Shown: positions 39,182-49,172, counted from the first letter of the stretch. The stretch: DNA of 64,000 nt from Bradyrhizobium sp. WSM1417 (GCF_000515415.1 NZ_KI911783.1:102501-166500), one strand, 5' to 3'. Translations and numbers: made by a program. Notes: a model not told the origin generated them from the sequence alone.

Positions 39182-39508
39182 TCAAGCCTTGGCGAGATAG
39201 GGGATCGTGCCGGCCAAGTCGGTATCATCGATCAACTGGAAGCGGCTCTCGCTGCCGCCCCTGCGCGCTGCCGCGAAGCGGCTGTAGGCGGGATCAGCGA
39301 CGAAGGACTCTGCTGCCTTCACCGTTGGAAACGACATGATCGCGATCAGGGAGGTGTCGAGAGGCGCACCTTCCAGCGTCTTCACATTGCCGCTGCGCGA
39401 GAGGTACTTGCCGCCGTGCTTGTGCACGAGGTCGTGAACGGAGGCCGCATAGTCCGGCACCCATTTTCCGTCGGTCACTTTGATGTCTGCGATCAGATAG
39501 GCTGTCAT
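39182..39508 (-). CDS. DUF1330-family protein
   Basis: A 108-residue protein with the DUF1330 pattern: TAYLIADIKVTD, GGKYLSRSG and the hydrophobic IAIMSFPTVKAAESF. It is a small ferredoxin-like (dimeric alpha-beta barrel) fold related to EthD/ABM proteins; the role is unknown. AGGAGAC precedes the ATG at 39508. It lies 136 bases downstream of the HxlR regulator, same strand. Confidence 0.85.
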   Translation of the reverse strand: MTAYLIADIKVTDGKWVPDYAASVHDLVHKHGGKYLSRSGNVKTLEGAPLDTSLIAIMSFPTVKAAESFVADPAYSRFAAARRGGSESRFQLIDDTDLAGTIPYLAKA

Positions 39509-39644
39509 GCCGCGTCTCCTGGCTCGATGTCTGCCCGGGCCTCGATGGCGCGGGAACGACGTCGGTGTGCCAGAACACAGCGGCCACGAACCAGTACGGG
39601 AACTGTAGCGGGGCGATACAAATACTGAATTGCGCCGCCCTGGA

Positions 39645-40343
39645 TCAGCTCGCCAGCTTGCGTTCCTTGGCGAACGGGCTGAGGCCCAGCCAGCTTTGCA
39701 TGGCCGCGGCAAGGTGCCGATCGCCGGTGAGCAGCATCCGCCGGCTTGCGACGGCCGCGCGCACGGTATCGAGTCCCATCCAGATCGCCGTCATGGTGCG
39801 CAGATCAACCGACACGTAAAGGTCAACATCGAAACCGGGATCGATCGAGCAGAGGTCGACACTGTCGTCGGGATCGACGATCAGCCACCACAATCGCTGC
39901 GTCGAAGGCAATTCCGGATACGCGAACTGCAGCACACTGCGGCGGGTCGGCATCGGCGTCGTGTTCAAATTCCGCCGCATGTCCCACATCAACAGCTGGA
40001 CATCGAGATGCTGAAGCGACAGATCCGACTCGATGCGGCGCTGGCCCCAGATGCCGAACGCCTCCACGATTGGGCCGAGTTCGCGTCCGGCTGTGGTCAG
40101 CAGATATTCGGTGATACCTCGCTCGGAAGCCGATGCCCGGCGCGTAACGATGCCGGCGGCTTCGAGCTCCTTGAGACGTTGCGAGAGCAAGGCAGGCGAC
40201 ATCCGCGGAACGCCGCGGCGCAGCTCGTTGAAGCGCGTCGAGCCGGCAATGAGTTCGCGAAGGAGCACGACGGTCCAGCGCGTGCATAATATCTCGGCCG
40301 CCATCGCGACCGGACAGAACTGCCTGTAGCTGCCAATGGTCAT
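39645..40343 (-). CDS. HxlR-family transcriptional regulator
   Basis: A 232-residue protein. The first 100 residues are a winged helix of the HxlR type: CPVAMAAEILCTRWTVVLLREL and FNELRRGVPRMSPALLSQRLKELE. The C-terminal extension (about 110-232) is not usual for short HxlR proteins and resembles an SCP2-like small-molecule binding domain seen in some longer members. It is divergent from the exported SRPBCC gene, with an inverted repeat between them that could be its operator. Confidence 0.88.
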   Translation of the reverse strand: MTIGSYRQFCPVAMAAEILCTRWTVVLLRELIAGSTRFNELRRGVPRMSPALLSQRLKELEAAGIVTRRASASERGITEYLLTTAGRELGPIVEAFGIWGQRRIESDLSLQHLDVQLLMWDMRRNLNTTPMPTRRSVLQFAYPELPSTQRLWWLIVDPDDSVDLCSIDPGFDVDLYVSVDLRTMTAIWMGLDTVRAAVASRRMLLTGDRHLAAAMQSWLGLSPFAKERKLAS

Positions 40344-40399
40344 GCGGGCCTCCGTGACAAGCGAAGGTGCAACCTTAGGGCCGCGGCGCGCGGCTTCCT

Positions 40400-40439
40400 A
40401 GTTCAGTTTCTGTATCAGCAGCGATTCATTCTCTGAACT
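40400..40439. promoter_or_regulatory. Candidate HxlR operator
   Basis: The inverted arms AGTTCAG (40400-40406) and CTGAACT (40433-40439) lie 26 bases apart, in the 182-base gap between the divergent HxlR and SRPBCC genes. HxlR-type regulators often bind such dyads near their own promoter. Binding is inferred. Confidence 0.4.
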
Positions 40440-40525
40440 GGCCGAGGACCGTGGTGAGCGTCTATTCGACCGGCATTGGCAAGCCGGCCGCCGCAATCAC
40501 GGCCCGCCGGATACAGGAGATTACC

Positions 40526-41044
40526 ATGAAGAAATACGATTCAGCGGCATCCAGATTGCTCGTTTCGGTTCGCAGCGCCGCGATTTGCACCCTCGGCCTG
40601 GGCGTCGGCGTCATGCCGGCGTCCGCAGCCAATCTGACGAGGAGCATCGAGGTCAGCAGTGCTGCGGCCGAGGTGTGGTCCGTCATCGGGCCGTTCTGCG
40701 CGATCAAGGATTGGCTGCCCCCGGTGGGGCAGTGCATTGTGGACGGCAAGTCGCCGCCAACCCGGACGCTCGTCACCAGGGACGGCAAGGCCTCGTTCGT
40801 GGAGACGCAGACTGCGCGGAACGACAAAGACTACAGCTATTCCTACGCGTTCCTGTCGAGCCCACTGCCGGTGAGCCAGTACAAGTCGACCATCAAGGTC
40901 ACGGCAAAGGGTGAAGGCGCGTCGGTGGTGACATGGACCGGCATCTACACGCCCGACCCGGGGCGGGAGAAGGAAGCGGTCGATGCCCTCGGCGGCGTCT
41001 ATGATTCCGGCCTCGCCGCGATCAAGGACCGGTTCAAGAAGTAG
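40526..41044 (+). CDS. Exported SRPBCC (polyketide cyclase-like) protein
   Basis: A protein of about 172 residues. A signal peptide (first 35 residues, ending MPASA) is followed by an SRPBCC/Bet v1-like fold: RSIEVSSAAAEVWSVIGPFCAIKDWLPPV and VTWTGIYTPD near the end. Such folds bind hydrophobic ligands; periplasmic versions are of unknown role. The ATG at 40526 is chosen because AGGAG precedes it. It is divergent from the HxlR gene and likely its target. Confidence 0.82.
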   Translation: MKKYDSAASRLLVSVRSAAICTLGLGVGVMPASAANLTRSIEVSSAAAEVWSVIGPFCAIKDWLPPVGQCIVDGKSPPTRTLVTRDGKASFVETQTARNDKDYSYSYAFLSSPLPVSQYKSTIKVTAKGEGASVVTWTGIYTPDPGREKEAVDALGGVYDSGLAAIKDRFKK

Positions 41045-41101
41045 GTGTCAATGCAGCGATGGGCGCAGCGGTAGCTGCGCTCATCGTGGACAATCACAGC
41101 C

Positions 41102-42367
41102 TCACAGCCACGGCGCCGGCGTATCCATCGCGATCAATTGCTCGACCTCGATGCGCGGACGCACGACGGCGTACTGGTCGCCCTTCACCAGCACCTCGGG
41201 CACCAGCGGCCTCGTATTGTAGGTGCCGGCCTGCACTGCGCCATAGGCGCCGGCGGTCATGATGGCGATGAGGTCGCCGGGCTTTGGCGTCGGCAGCGTG
41301 CGATCCAGCGCGAGGTAGTCGCCGGTCTCGCAGACCGGGCCGACGACGTCGGCCATCATGGTCGCGGCTCCCTTCGCAGGCTGCGTCACCGGCAGAATGT
41401 CGTGATGGGCCTCATATAGCGTCGGACGGATCAGATCGTTCATGGCGGCGTCGATGATGACGAAATTCTTGCCGTCAGCGTGCTTCACATAGATCACCTT
41501 GGCGACCAGGATGCCGGCATTGCCGACGATCATGCGCCCCGGCTCGAACATCAGCGCGCAGCCGAGATTGTGGCTGACGCGCTTGACCATCGCGGCATAC
41601 GCATCGGGCGCCGGCGGCGCTTCGCGGTCCATGTAATAGGGAATGCCGAGGCCGCCACCGAAATCCACATGCGAGATGTTGTGGCCGTCGGCACGCAGCG
41701 TCTGCACGAATTCGGAGAGGATGCGGAACGCGATCTCCATCTTGGAGAGGTCGGTGATCTGGCTGCCGATATGAACGTCGGTGCCTGTGACCTCGATGCC
41801 CGGCAGCTTCGCGGCGCGGGCATAGACCTCGCGGGCATGCGCGATCGGGATGCCGAACTTGTTCTCGGACTTGCCGGTCGAGATCTTTGCGTGGGTGCCG
41901 GCATCGACGTCGGGATTGACACGGATCGAGATGCGCGCGGTCTTGCCCGTCTCGGTCGCAACGCGCGACAGCAGCTCGAGCTCGGGCTCGGATTCGACGT
42001 TGAGGCAGAGGATGTCGGCGGCCAGTGCGGCGCGCAGCTCGTCTTCCGTCTTGCCGACGCCGGAGAACAGGATCTTGCTTGCCGGAATGCCGGCGGCCAG
42101 CGCGCGTTTCAATTCGCCGCCGGAGACCACGTCCGCGCCGGCCCCGAGCCTGGCCAGCGTGCGCAGCACCGACTGGTTGGAATTCGCCTTCATGGCGTAG
42201 CAGACCAGCACCTTCTCCCCGGCGAAAGCGTCGGTGAAAACGCGATAGTGCCGCTCGAGCGTTGCGGTCGAATAGCAATAGAACGGCGTGCCGACGGTTG
42301 CAGCCAGCTCGGACAGGTTCACTGCCTCGGCGTGCAGCACGCCGTTGCGATAGTCAAAATGGTTCAT
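41102..42367 (-). CDS. lysA: Diaminopimelate decarboxylase
   Basis: A 421-residue PLP enzyme making lysine from meso-diaminopimelate, the last step of the pathway. CYAMKANSNQSVLRTLA carries the PLP Lys (about 58), with HVDFGGGLGIPY, the phosphate-binding EPGRMIVGNAG, and VGPVCETGDYLA near the active-site Cys. The length is normal. It lies downstream of argH and a small lipoprotein gene on the same strand, a conserved argH-lptM-lysA arrangement. Confidence 0.96.
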   Translation of the reverse strand: MNHFDYRNGVLHAEAVNLSELAATVGTPFYCYSTATLERHYRVFTDAFAGEKVLVCYAMKANSNQSVLRTLARLGAGADVVSGGELKRALAAGIPASKILFSGVGKTEDELRAALAADILCLNVESEPELELLSRVATETGKTARISIRVNPDVDAGTHAKISTGKSENKFGIPIAHAREVYARAAKLPGIEVTGTDVHIGSQITDLSKMEIAFRILSEFVQTLRADGHNISHVDFGGGLGIPYYMDREAPPAPDAYAAMVKRVSHNLGCALMFEPGRMIVGNAGILVAKVIYVKHADGKNFVIIDAAMNDLIRPTLYEAHHDILPVTQPAKGAATMMADVVGPVCETGDYLALDRTLPTPKPGDLIAIMTAGAYGAVQAGTYNTRPLVPEVLVKGDQYAVVRPRIEVEQLIAMDTPAPWL

Positions 42368-42390
42368 GGCGTTGGCTCAGTTGCCCCGGC

Positions 42391-42681
42391 CTATCGGCTG
42401 GGTCTTTCGTCCAGGAGCGGGTCGAGGATAAACGGTTTCTTCCTGCCCTTGGTCGCCGCCGGTGCGGCGTCCGCGCCATAGGTGGGATTGAACACGCTCG
42501 GCGTTCTCTGGGCTTCGGTCTCGGTATCGGTCGGCGGCGCAACGTTGGCCGTGGACGCGCTGGAGGCGGTCGGCGGCAGATCCAGCGGGCCCTTGCGGCC
42601 ACAGCCGGCGAGCGCGAGCGCCGTCAGGCTCAAGACAATGATGGCCCACCCCGAGCCGGCCGGGCGAAACTTTGACGTCAC
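42391..42681 (-). CDS. lptM: Small LptM-like lipoprotein
   Basis: A 96-residue lipoprotein with a type II signal (VLSLTALALAGC; lipobox LAGC) followed by GRKGPLDLPP, the hallmark of the LptM family (previously YifL). LptM assists assembly of the LptD lipopolysaccharide translocon. The rest is low-complexity Thr/Ala/Pro. It lies between argH and lysA, 23 bases before lysA, which is the conserved position in many proteobacteria. Confidence 0.85.
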   Translation of the reverse strand: MTSKFRPAGSGWAIIVLSLTALALAGCGRKGPLDLPPTASSASTANVAPPTDTETEAQRTPSVFNPTYGADAAPAATKGRKKPFILDPLLDERPSR

Positions 42682-42774
42682 GACGAAATCCCCACTACGC
42701 GCGGCGCACCATACAGAGATTGGCGCGTTCTGGCGAGACCCGGATGATCATGAAACATAAGCGAAATTTTGCCC

Positions 42775-44172
42775 TCAGCCCAATTTTCGCTCTTTTTCCA
42801 GCCGCCTCAGCCAGCCCTTGGCCTGCGACGCCACGTTCTTCGGCGCAGTGCCGCCGAAGCTGGTCCGGCTCTTGACCGACGATTCGACCGAGAGCACGCC
42901 AAGCACGTCCTTCGTGATTTTCGCTTCGATCGCCTGCATCTCCCTCAGCGGCAGCTCGTGCAGCGCCACGCCGCCCTCGGCGGCTTTGGCGACGATGCGG
43001 CCGGTGACGTGATGGGCCTCGCGGAACGGCATCTTCAACGTCCGCACCAGCCAGTCGGCAAGATCGGTCGCGGTGGCGTAGCCCTCGCCTGCAGCAAGCT
43101 TCATCTTCGCTTCATCAGGCACGAGATCCCGGACCATGCCGGTCATGGCGCGGATCGCGAGCGACAGCGCGGCGAAGCCTTCCATGGCGCCCTGCTTGTC
43201 CTCCTGCATGTCCTTTTGATAGGCGAGCGGCAGGCCCTTCATCACGATCAGCAGCCCATTGAGCGCGCCGATCACGCGGCCGGTCTTGGCGCGCACCAGC
43301 TCGGCGGCGTCAGGATTGCGCTTCTGCGGCATGATCGAGGATCCCGTGGTGAACTTGTCGCTGAGGCGGATCATGCCGACCAACGGCGAGGTCCAGATCA
43401 CGATCTCCTCGGCGAAGCGCGACATGTGCACCGCGCAGATCGAGGCCGCCGACAGCGTCTCCAGCACGAAGTCGCGATCGGAGACCGCATCGAGCGAGTT
43501 CGCCATCGGACGATCGAAACCGAGCGCCTTCGCCGTGGCGTGACGGTCGATCGGAAACGAGGTTCCGGCGAGCGCCGCAGCTCCGAGCGGGGACTCGTTC
43601 AGCCGCTTGCGCGCGTCCTGGAAACGGCCGCGATCGCGCGCGGCCATCTCGACATAGGCGAGCAAATGGTGGCCGAAGGTCACCGGCTGCGCGGTCTGCA
43701 GGTGCGTGAAGCCGGGCATGACTGTTCCGGCATGCTCCAGGGCGCGCTGCACCAGCGCCTGCTGGAACGCGGCGAGCGCGGCGTCGGTCTCATCGAGGAC
43801 ATCGCGGACATAGAGACGGAAATCGGTCGCGACCTGGTCGTTGCGCGAGCGCGCGGTGTGCAGGCGACCGGCGGCAGGGCCGATCAGCTCGGACAGGCGG
43901 CTCTCGACATTCATGTGAATGTCCTCGAGCGCGCGCTTGAATTCGAAGCCGCCCTTGCCGATCTCTGACAAAATCGTGTCTAGACCCTTGCCGATATTTT
44001 TCGCATCAGAGGCCGTGATGATGCCCTGTGCGGCCAGCATCGCGGCGTGGGCCTTGGACGCGGCAATGTCCTGGGCAAAGAGGTGACGATCGACGTCGAT
44101 GGAGACGTTGATCTCTTCCATGATCTCGTCGGGACGTTCCGAGAACCGGCCGCCCCACATCTTGTTGCTCAT
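42775..44172 (-). CDS. argH: Argininosuccinate lyase
   Basis: A 465-residue enzyme of the fumarase/aspartase superfamily that splits argininosuccinate to arginine and fumarate. The N-terminus [16 protein letters not shown] is typical, and the superfamily signature [12 protein letters not shown] carries the catalytic Ser. [15 protein letters not shown] holds the general base region. The first gene of argH-lptM-lysA and divergent from tlpA. Length and motifs are standard. Confidence 0.97.
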   Translation of the reverse strand: MSNKMWGGRFSERPDEIMEEINVSIDVDRHLFAQDIAASKAHAAMLAAQGIITASDAKNIGKGLDTILSEIGKGGFEFKRALEDIHMNVESRLSELIGPAAGRLHTARSRNDQVATDFRLYVRDVLDETDAALAAFQQALVQRALEHAGTVMPGFTHLQTAQPVTFGHHLLAYVEMAARDRGRFQDARKRLNESPLGAAALAGTSFPIDRHATAKALGFDRPMANSLDAVSDRDFVLETLSAASICAVHMSRFAEEIVIWTSPLVGMIRLSDKFTTGSSIMPQKRNPDAAELVRAKTGRVIGALNGLLIVMKGLPLAYQKDMQEDKQGAMEGFAALSLAIRAMTGMVRDLVPDEAKMKLAAGEGYATATDLADWLVRTLKMPFREAHHVTGRIVAKAAEGGVALHELPLREMQAIEAKITKDVLGVLSVESSVKSRTSFGGTAPKNVASQAKGWLRRLEKERKLG

Positions 44173-44278
44173 GATCCCCTGCTCACGCCTTGCCTGTCGC
44201 CGCCGCCCGTTTGCCGACGGCTGCCAGCCGTATTAAGAGGCCTCTGATAGCCATATCTGCGACCGGATGACAAACGAT

Positions 44279-44968
44279 ATGCTCGACCCCAACGACAGGC
44301 TCGACCAAAGGAAAGCGCGGTCGGCCACGCGCCGTATCCCCGTCGTCATCGCCACCGTGGTGGTCGGGGGCCTGGCTGGCTTTGCCGCGCTGTACGGGCT
44401 CGGCCTGGGTCGGGCCCCATCCGGCGATCCCGCCTGCCGGGCGGCGGTGAACACCGCACAGAAGATCGCCCCGCTCGCCCATGGCGAGGTGGCGGCGCTG
44501 ACCATGGCGACCGCACCGCTGAAGCTGCCGGACCTGGCCTTCGAAGACGCCGAGGGCAGGCCGAAGAAGCTGTCGGATTTCCGCGGCAAGACGCTGCTGG
44601 TGAACCTCTGGGCCACCTGGTGCGTGCCCTGCCGCAAGGAAATGCCGGCGCTGGACGAGCTCCAGGGCAAGCTTTCGGGCCCGAATTTCGAGGTGGTGGC
44701 GATCAATATCGACACCCGCGACCCCGAAAAGCCCAAGACGTTCCTGAAAGAGGCCAATCTTACCCGGCTCGGCTATTTCAACGATCAAAAAGCCAAGGTT
44801 TTTCAGGATCTTAAGGCGATAGGCCGGGCTTTGGGCATGCCCACCTCGGTGCTGGTCGATCCTCAAGGCTGCGAGATCGCGACGATCGCGGGGCCGGCGG
44901 AATGGGCGAGCGAAGATGCCCTCAAGCTGATCCGGGCTGCGACGGGCAAAGCCGCCGCGTCGTTCTAA
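44279..44968 (+). CDS. tlpA: Thiol:disulphide interchange protein TlpA
   Basis: A protein of about 229 residues. One N-terminal transmembrane segment (about 20-40) anchors a periplasmic thioredoxin domain with the active site WATWCVPCRKE. In Bradyrhizobium TlpA reduces partners for assembly of the CuA centre of cytochrome aa3 oxidase. The sequence from about residue 20 matches the family closely as I recall it. The ATG at 44279 is preferred from family length; an ATG at 44267 is in frame. It is divergent from argH. Confidence 0.93.
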   Translation: MLDPNDRLDQRKARSATRRIPVVIATVVVGGLAGFAALYGLGLGRAPSGDPACRAAVNTAQKIAPLAHGEVAALTMATAPLKLPDLAFEDAEGRPKKLSDFRGKTLLVNLWATWCVPCRKEMPALDELQGKLSGPNFEVVAINIDTRDPEKPKTFLKEANLTRLGYFNDQKAKVFQDLKAIGRALGMPTSVLVDPQGCEIATIAGPAEWASEDALKLIRAATGKAAASF

Positions 44969-44977
44969 GCGATGATG

Positions 44978-45172
44978 TTAGGCGGTGACGTTGAGATTGC
45001 TGCCGACGCCGGCGCCGACATTGGCAAGCGAGGGCTGTCCGGCGCCGAGCAGCGTCAGGACGGTGGATTTCTCCGCATCCGCGTTCTGCTTCATCAGCGT
45101 CGCCGAGATATTCGACTGCAGCGCGCCTTGCTGAGAGGCCAGCATGCTGCTGACCATCGCCATCATGTCCAT
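44978..45172 (-). CDS. Small YjfB-like (putative motility) protein
   Basis: A 64-residue protein beginning MDMMAMVSSMLASQQGALQSN and ending VGSNLNVTA. The helical, Gln/Ser/Met-rich start resembles YjfB-family small proteins, annotated as putative motility proteins though little is known. It is convergent with tlpA, nine bases apart, and precedes no obvious operon. The call rests on length and pattern only. Confidence 0.6.
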   Translation of the reverse strand: MDMMAMVSSMLASQQGALQSNISATLMKQNADAEKSTVLTLLGAGQPSLANVGAGVGSNLNVTA

Positions 45173-45312
45173 TACGCAAACCCTCGTACCGCGCGTAACC
45201 TAGAGGCGAGCGGTTAACGGGACATGAATTGTCACGAAACGCCGTAGGGTAGGCTTTGTCCGTGTTCCGGACGCGGCGGGCACGAAGTGACGAGCCGGGA
45301 GACGAGACCGGC

Positions 45313-46194
45313 TTATCTCGTCGGAACCGGCTTGGCGCCGCGGTAGTCGTAAAAACCGCGCTGGGTCTTGCGACCGAGCCAGCCCGCCTCGACGTATTTC
45401 ACCAGCAGCGGGCACGGGCGGTACTTGGAGTCGGCGAGGCCCTCATGCAGCACCTGCATGATCGACAGGCAGGTATCGAGGCCGATGAAATCGGCGAGCT
45501 CCAGCGGGCCCATCGGATGGTGCGCCCCGAGCTTCATCGCCGCGTCGATCGCCTCGACGTTGCCCACGCCTTCGTACAGCGTGTAAATCGCCTCGTTGAT
45601 CATCGGCAGCAGGATGCGGTTGACGATGAAGGCCGGGAAATCCTCGGAGACCGCGACCTGCTTGCCGAGCTTGCCGACGAATTCCTTTGACGCCTCGAAG
45701 GTCTGGTCGTCGGTGGCGATGCCGCGGATCAGCTCCACCAGCTCCATCAGCGGCACCGGATTCATGAAGTGAATGCCGATGAAGCGTTCGGGCCGGTCGG
45801 TGGCGGCGGCGAGCCGCGTGATCGAGATCGAGGAGGTATCGGAGGCAACGATCGCCTCCGGCTTCAACACCGCGCAGAGATCGTGGAAAATCTTGCGCTT
45901 GACCTCTTCCTTCTCGACCGCGGTCTCGATCACGAGATCGCAGTCCGCGAGGTCGTCCAGCTTCTCGCCGGCCACGATACGCGCCATCGCCTTGGCTTTG
46001 TCGTCCTCGCTGACGGCCTTCTTGGAGACCTGGCGCGTCAAATTGCCGTTGATCGTAGCCATGCCTGACTTGAGGCGGTCGGTCGAAATGTCGTTGAGCA
46101 CCACGTCGAAGCCGGCCAGCGCAGCGACATGCGCGATGCCATTGCCCATCTGCCCCGCGCCGATCACGCCGACCTTCTTGATTACTGCCGCCAT
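45313..46194 (-). CDS. 3-hydroxyacyl-CoA (3-hydroxybutyryl-CoA) dehydrogenase
   Basis: A protein of about 293 residues. The NAD-binding motif VGVIGAGQMGNGIAHVAAL is at the N-terminus. ETAVEKEEVKRKIF, SDTSSISIT and HFMNPVPLMELVELI hold the catalytic His, and a C-terminal helical dimer domain follows. It oxidises short-chain 3-hydroxyacyl-CoA in butanoate/PHB metabolism. It lies downstream of etfBA on the same strand, but the etf terminator lies between, so it probably has its own promoter. The start is MAAVIKK at 46194. Confidence 0.93.
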   Translation of the reverse strand: MAAVIKKVGVIGAGQMGNGIAHVAALAGFDVVLNDISTDRLKSGMATINGNLTRQVSKKAVSEDDKAKAMARIVAGEKLDDLADCDLVIETAVEKEEVKRKIFHDLCAVLKPEAIVASDTSSISITRLAAATDRPERFIGIHFMNPVPLMELVELIRGIATDDQTFEASKEFVGKLGKQVAVSEDFPAFIVNRILLPMINEAIYTLYEGVGNVEAIDAAMKLGAHHPMGPLELADFIGLDTCLSIMQVLHEGLADSKYRPCPLLVKYVEAGWLGRKTQRGFYDYRGAKPVPTR

Positions 46195-46334
46195 AATGTC
46201 ATCCACCGGAACGGCGCGCTATCAACCGCGCCTGCCTATCCCCCGAGCCGGGAGGTCTGATTTAATCAGAACCCGGCCTCGAAACCTAGATTGGATCGCT
46301 TCGAAGGCGTGTCCCGCGCCAAAGAAAACGCCTC

Positions 46335-46378
46335 AAAAAGCAACACCGGCCGGAGTTTATAGCTCCGGCCGGTGTTTT
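46335..46378. terminator. Strong bidirectional terminator after etfA
   Basis: A perfect 14-bp stem (AACACCGGCCGGAG with its complement) surrounds a seven-base loop. The minus strand continues with five T residues and the plus strand with TTTT. It lies nine bases downstream of the etfA stop and ends the etfBA transcript. Confidence 0.9.
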
Positions 46379-46386
46379 AGCGCGTT

Positions 46387-47331
46387 TTACTTGCCGAGCT
46401 TGCCGAGTTCGGCGGTCAGCTCCGGAACCGCTTGGTAGAGGTCGGCGACCAGGCCGTAATCGGCAACCTGGAAGATCGGCGCGTCCTCGTCCTTGTTGAT
46501 CGCGACGATCACCTTGGAGTCCTTCATGCCGGCCAGATGCTGGATCGCGCCGGAAATGCCGACCGCAACATAGAGCTCGGGGGCTACGACCTTGCCGGTC
46601 TGGCCGACCTGCCAGTCGTTCGGGGCATAGCCCGCATCCACCGCCGCGCGCGAAGCGCCGACGCCGGCGCCGAGCTTGTCGGCGAGCGGCTCGATGTACT
46701 TTGCGAAGTTCTCGCGGCTCTGCATGGCGCGGCCTCCGGAGACGATGATCTTGGCCGAGGTCAGTTCGGGACGGTCGCTCTTTGCGACTTCCTCGCCGAC
46801 AAAGGACGACAGGCCCGGATCGGCCGCCGCCGCGACGCTCTCGACCGACGCGCTGCCGCCTTCACCTGCTGCGGCGAAGGTGGAGGTGCGCACCGTGATG
46901 ACCTTCTTGGCGTCCTTCGACTTCACCGTCTGGATGGCGTTGCCGGCGTAGATCGGACGCTCATAGGTGTCGGGGGCGACCACCTTGGTGATTTCCGAGA
47001 CCTGCATGACGTCGAGCAGGGCCGCGACGCGCGGCATCACGTTCTTGAAGCGCGAGGTCGCGGGCGCGACGATGGCGTCATAGGACGGCGCCAGCGAGAC
47101 GATCAGCGCGGCCAGTGGCTCGGCCAGATCGTGCGCGTAGAGCGCGCCGTCGGCGAGCAGCACCTTCTTTACACCGGCAAGCTTGGCGGCCGCGTCCGCT
47201 GCAGCCTTGGCATTCTCGCCAGCCACCAGCACCTCGACGTCCGCGCCGAGCGCGGCCGCCGCGGTCAGGGCCTTGTTGGTCGCATCCTTGAGCGACGCAT
47301 TGTCGTGTTCGGCAATCAGAAGCGTCGTCAT
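46387..47331 (-). CDS. etfA: Electron transfer flavoprotein subunit alpha
   Basis: A 314-residue subunit that binds FAD at its C-terminal domain ([12 protein letters not shown], then [23 protein letters not shown] and [12 protein letters not shown]). Together with EtfB it passes electrons from acyl-CoA and other dehydrogenases to the quinone pool through ETF-QO. Its start shares one base with the etfB stop, so the two are coupled. A strong terminator follows. Confidence 0.97.
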   Translation of the reverse strand: MTTLLIAEHDNASLKDATNKALTAAAALGADVEVLVAGENAKAAADAAAKLAGVKKVLLADGALYAHDLAEPLAALIVSLAPSYDAIVAPATSRFKNVMPRVAALLDVMQVSEITKVVAPDTYERPIYAGNAIQTVKSKDAKKVITVRTSTFAAAGEGGSASVESVAAAADPGLSSFVGEEVAKSDRPELTSAKIIVSGGRAMQSRENFAKYIEPLADKLGAGVGASRAAVDAGYAPNDWQVGQTGKVVAPELYVAVGISGAIQHLAGMKDSKVIVAINKDEDAPIFQVADYGLVADLYQAVPELTAELGKLGK

Positions 47332-48080
47332 CAGAGCACCCCGGCTTCGTTCTTGAGTTTCGACACCAACTCGGCGACGTCCTTGACCTTGACGCCCGCC
47401 TTGCGGCCGGCCGGCTCCGTCGTCTTGAGAACCTCGAGGCGCGCGGTGAGATCGACGCCGTAATCGGCGGCGGTCTTGTCCGCGATCGGCTTCTTTTTGG
47501 CCTTCATGATGTTCGGCAGCGAGGCATAGCGTGGCTCGTTGAGACGGAGATCGGTGGTGACGATCGCCGGTCCCTTCAGCTTCACGGTCTGCAAGCCGCC
47601 GTCGACTTCGCGGGTGACCTTGAAGTCGCTGCCTTCAACCTCGAGCTTCGAGGCGAAGGTCGCCTGCGACCAGCCGAGCAGCGCGGCCAGCATCTGGCCG
47701 GTCTGATTGCTGTCGTCGTCGATCGCCTGCTTGCCGAGAATGATCAGGCCCGGCTGCTCTTCGTCGGCAATCTTCTTCAGGATCTTGGCGACGGCGAGCG
47801 GCTCGACCGCGCCTTCCGCCTTCACCAGGATGCCGCGATCGGCGCCCATGGCGAGACCGGTGCGGATCGTTTCCGACGCCTGCGCCGGTCCGATGGAGAC
47901 CACCACGACTTCGGTCGCCTTGCCGGCTTCCTTCAAGCGCAGCGCTTCTTCGACCGCAATTTCGTCGAACGGGTTCATCGACATTTTGACGTTGGCGAGT
48001 TCAACACCCGATCCATCGCTCTTGACGCGGACCTTGACGTTGTAATCGACCACCCGCTTTACCGGCACCAAGACCTTCAT
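47331..48080 (-). CDS. etfB: Electron transfer flavoprotein subunit beta
   Basis: A 249-residue subunit. The start [19 protein letters not shown] is typical, followed by [15 protein letters not shown] and the AMP-binding region [16 protein letters not shown]. It forms the ETF heterodimer with EtfA. The ATG at 48080 follows AAAGAGGA; a longer frame up to 48098 is not needed. First gene of the etfBA operon. Confidence 0.97.
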   Translation of the reverse strand: MKVLVPVKRVVDYNVKVRVKSDGSGVELANVKMSMNPFDEIAVEEALRLKEAGKATEVVVVSIGPAQASETIRTGLAMGADRGILVKAEGAVEPLAVAKILKKIADEEQPGLIILGKQAIDDDSNQTGQMLAALLGWSQATFASKLEVEGSDFKVTREVDGGLQTVKLKGPAIVTTDLRLNEPRYASLPNIMKAKKKPIADKTAADYGVDLTARLEVLKTTEPAGRKAGVKVKDVAELVSKLKNEAGVL

Positions 48081-48205
48081 CGATCCTCTTTCACTCAATC
48101 TGGGAGGGGGTTTATCAACTGGCGCGGAACCTAAAGGCCTGATCCGGCCCGGTCAACGCGCGATGGGGTGTAATTTTGGCGCCCAGAAATGCGCCGCCTG
48201 ATCGG

Positions 48206-48778
48206 TCAGCGATTCTGGCCCGGAACCCAGAGCACGTCGCCGGCGCCGTCATTGTTGGCGGCGCGGCTGGCCACGAACAGGAAGTCCGACAGGCGATTCA
48301 TATACTGGATGCCAGCGGCACCCACAGGCTCTTCCGGCCGGGCCGCCAGTTCCACCATCACGCGTTCCGCCCTGCGGCAAATCGTACGGGCGACATGGAG
48401 GTAGGCGGCGGCCGGCGTGCCGCCCGGCAGTACGAAGGAGGTCAGGGGTGCCAGCTTGTCGTTGAGCGCGTCGATGTCGCGCTCGAGCCGCTCGACCTGG
48501 CTCGCCACCACCCGCAGCCGCTCCGCCTTGCCCTCACGTTCGGGCACCGCGAGGTCCGCGCCGAGGTCGAACAGATCGTTCTGGATGCGGCCAAGCATCG
48601 CGTCGAGCTCGGGCGCATCCCTGGTGTGAAGCCGGACCACGCCGATCGCAGCATTGGTCTCGTCGACCGTGCCATAGGCCTCGATGCGCAGATCATATTT
48701 CGGCCGGCGTTCGCCCGAGCCGAGCGCTGTCGTGCCGTCGTCACCGGTTTTCGTATAGATGCGGTTGAGCACGACCAT
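48206..48778 (-). CDS. Cob(I)alamin adenosyltransferase (PduO type)
   Basis: A 190-residue trimeric helical enzyme that transfers adenosyl from ATP to cob(I)alamin. The PduO-type signature is NRIYTKTGDDGTTALG at the N-terminus, with EAYGTVDETNAAIG, and ICRRAERVMVEL and NRLSDFLFVASR near the C-terminus. It is preceded by a small two-helix membrane protein whose stop lies one base from this start. It is not linked to other cobalamin genes here. Confidence 0.95.
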   Translation of the reverse strand: MVVLNRIYTKTGDDGTTALGSGERRPKYDLRIEAYGTVDETNAAIGVVRLHTRDAPELDAMLGRIQNDLFDLGADLAVPEREGKAERLRVVASQVERLERDIDALNDKLAPLTSFVLPGGTPAAAYLHVARTICRRAERVMVELAARPEEPVGAAGIQYMNRLSDFLFVASRAANNDGAGDVLWVPGQNR

Positions 48779-48779
48779 G

Positions 48780-48974
48780 TTAACGCCCCATCGCCCACAC
48801 GGCGACCATCGCGATGACGATCGCCACGAACTGAAGCAGCACGCGCCAGCGCATCAGCTTCTGCGAGGTGTTGGGCGAGCCACCGCGCATCATGTTGATC
48901 AGACCAAGCAGCAGCACCAACGCCACGGCGCCGACCGCGATTGGCAGAATGAAAGTACTCAGGAGAGATGCCAT
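48780..48974 (-). CDS. Small twin-transmembrane-helix protein
   Basis: A protein of about 64 residues with two predicted membrane helices (FILPIAVGAVALVLLLGLI and LLQFVAIVIAMVAVWAMG) joined by a short RGGSPNTSQKLMRWR loop. This is the HIG1-like twin TM pattern common in alphaproteobacteria; HIG1 proteins can modulate respiratory complexes. Role here is not known. Likely co-transcribed with the downstream adenosyltransferase gene. The start is placed at the ATG at 48974. Confidence 0.82.
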   Translation of the reverse strand: MASLLSTFILPIAVGAVALVLLLGLINMMRGGSPNTSQKLMRWRVLLQFVAIVIAMVAVWAMGR

Positions 48975-49172
48975 TCGAGGGTAGATAACACCCTGCGCGC
49001 CGGTCCGCCATGGCGTTCCCGATCTGGCTTTCAAGCCAATAATATCAGAAGCTAGCTAGATGAATCTGGATCTCCGCGAACTGCCCATCCTCTTCGCCTC
49101 TCCCCGGGAAGAGGACAGAATGCGCTTCCCGCGCGCGGGAAGAGGACGTGGCAACAGCAGTGCAGGTGGCGC

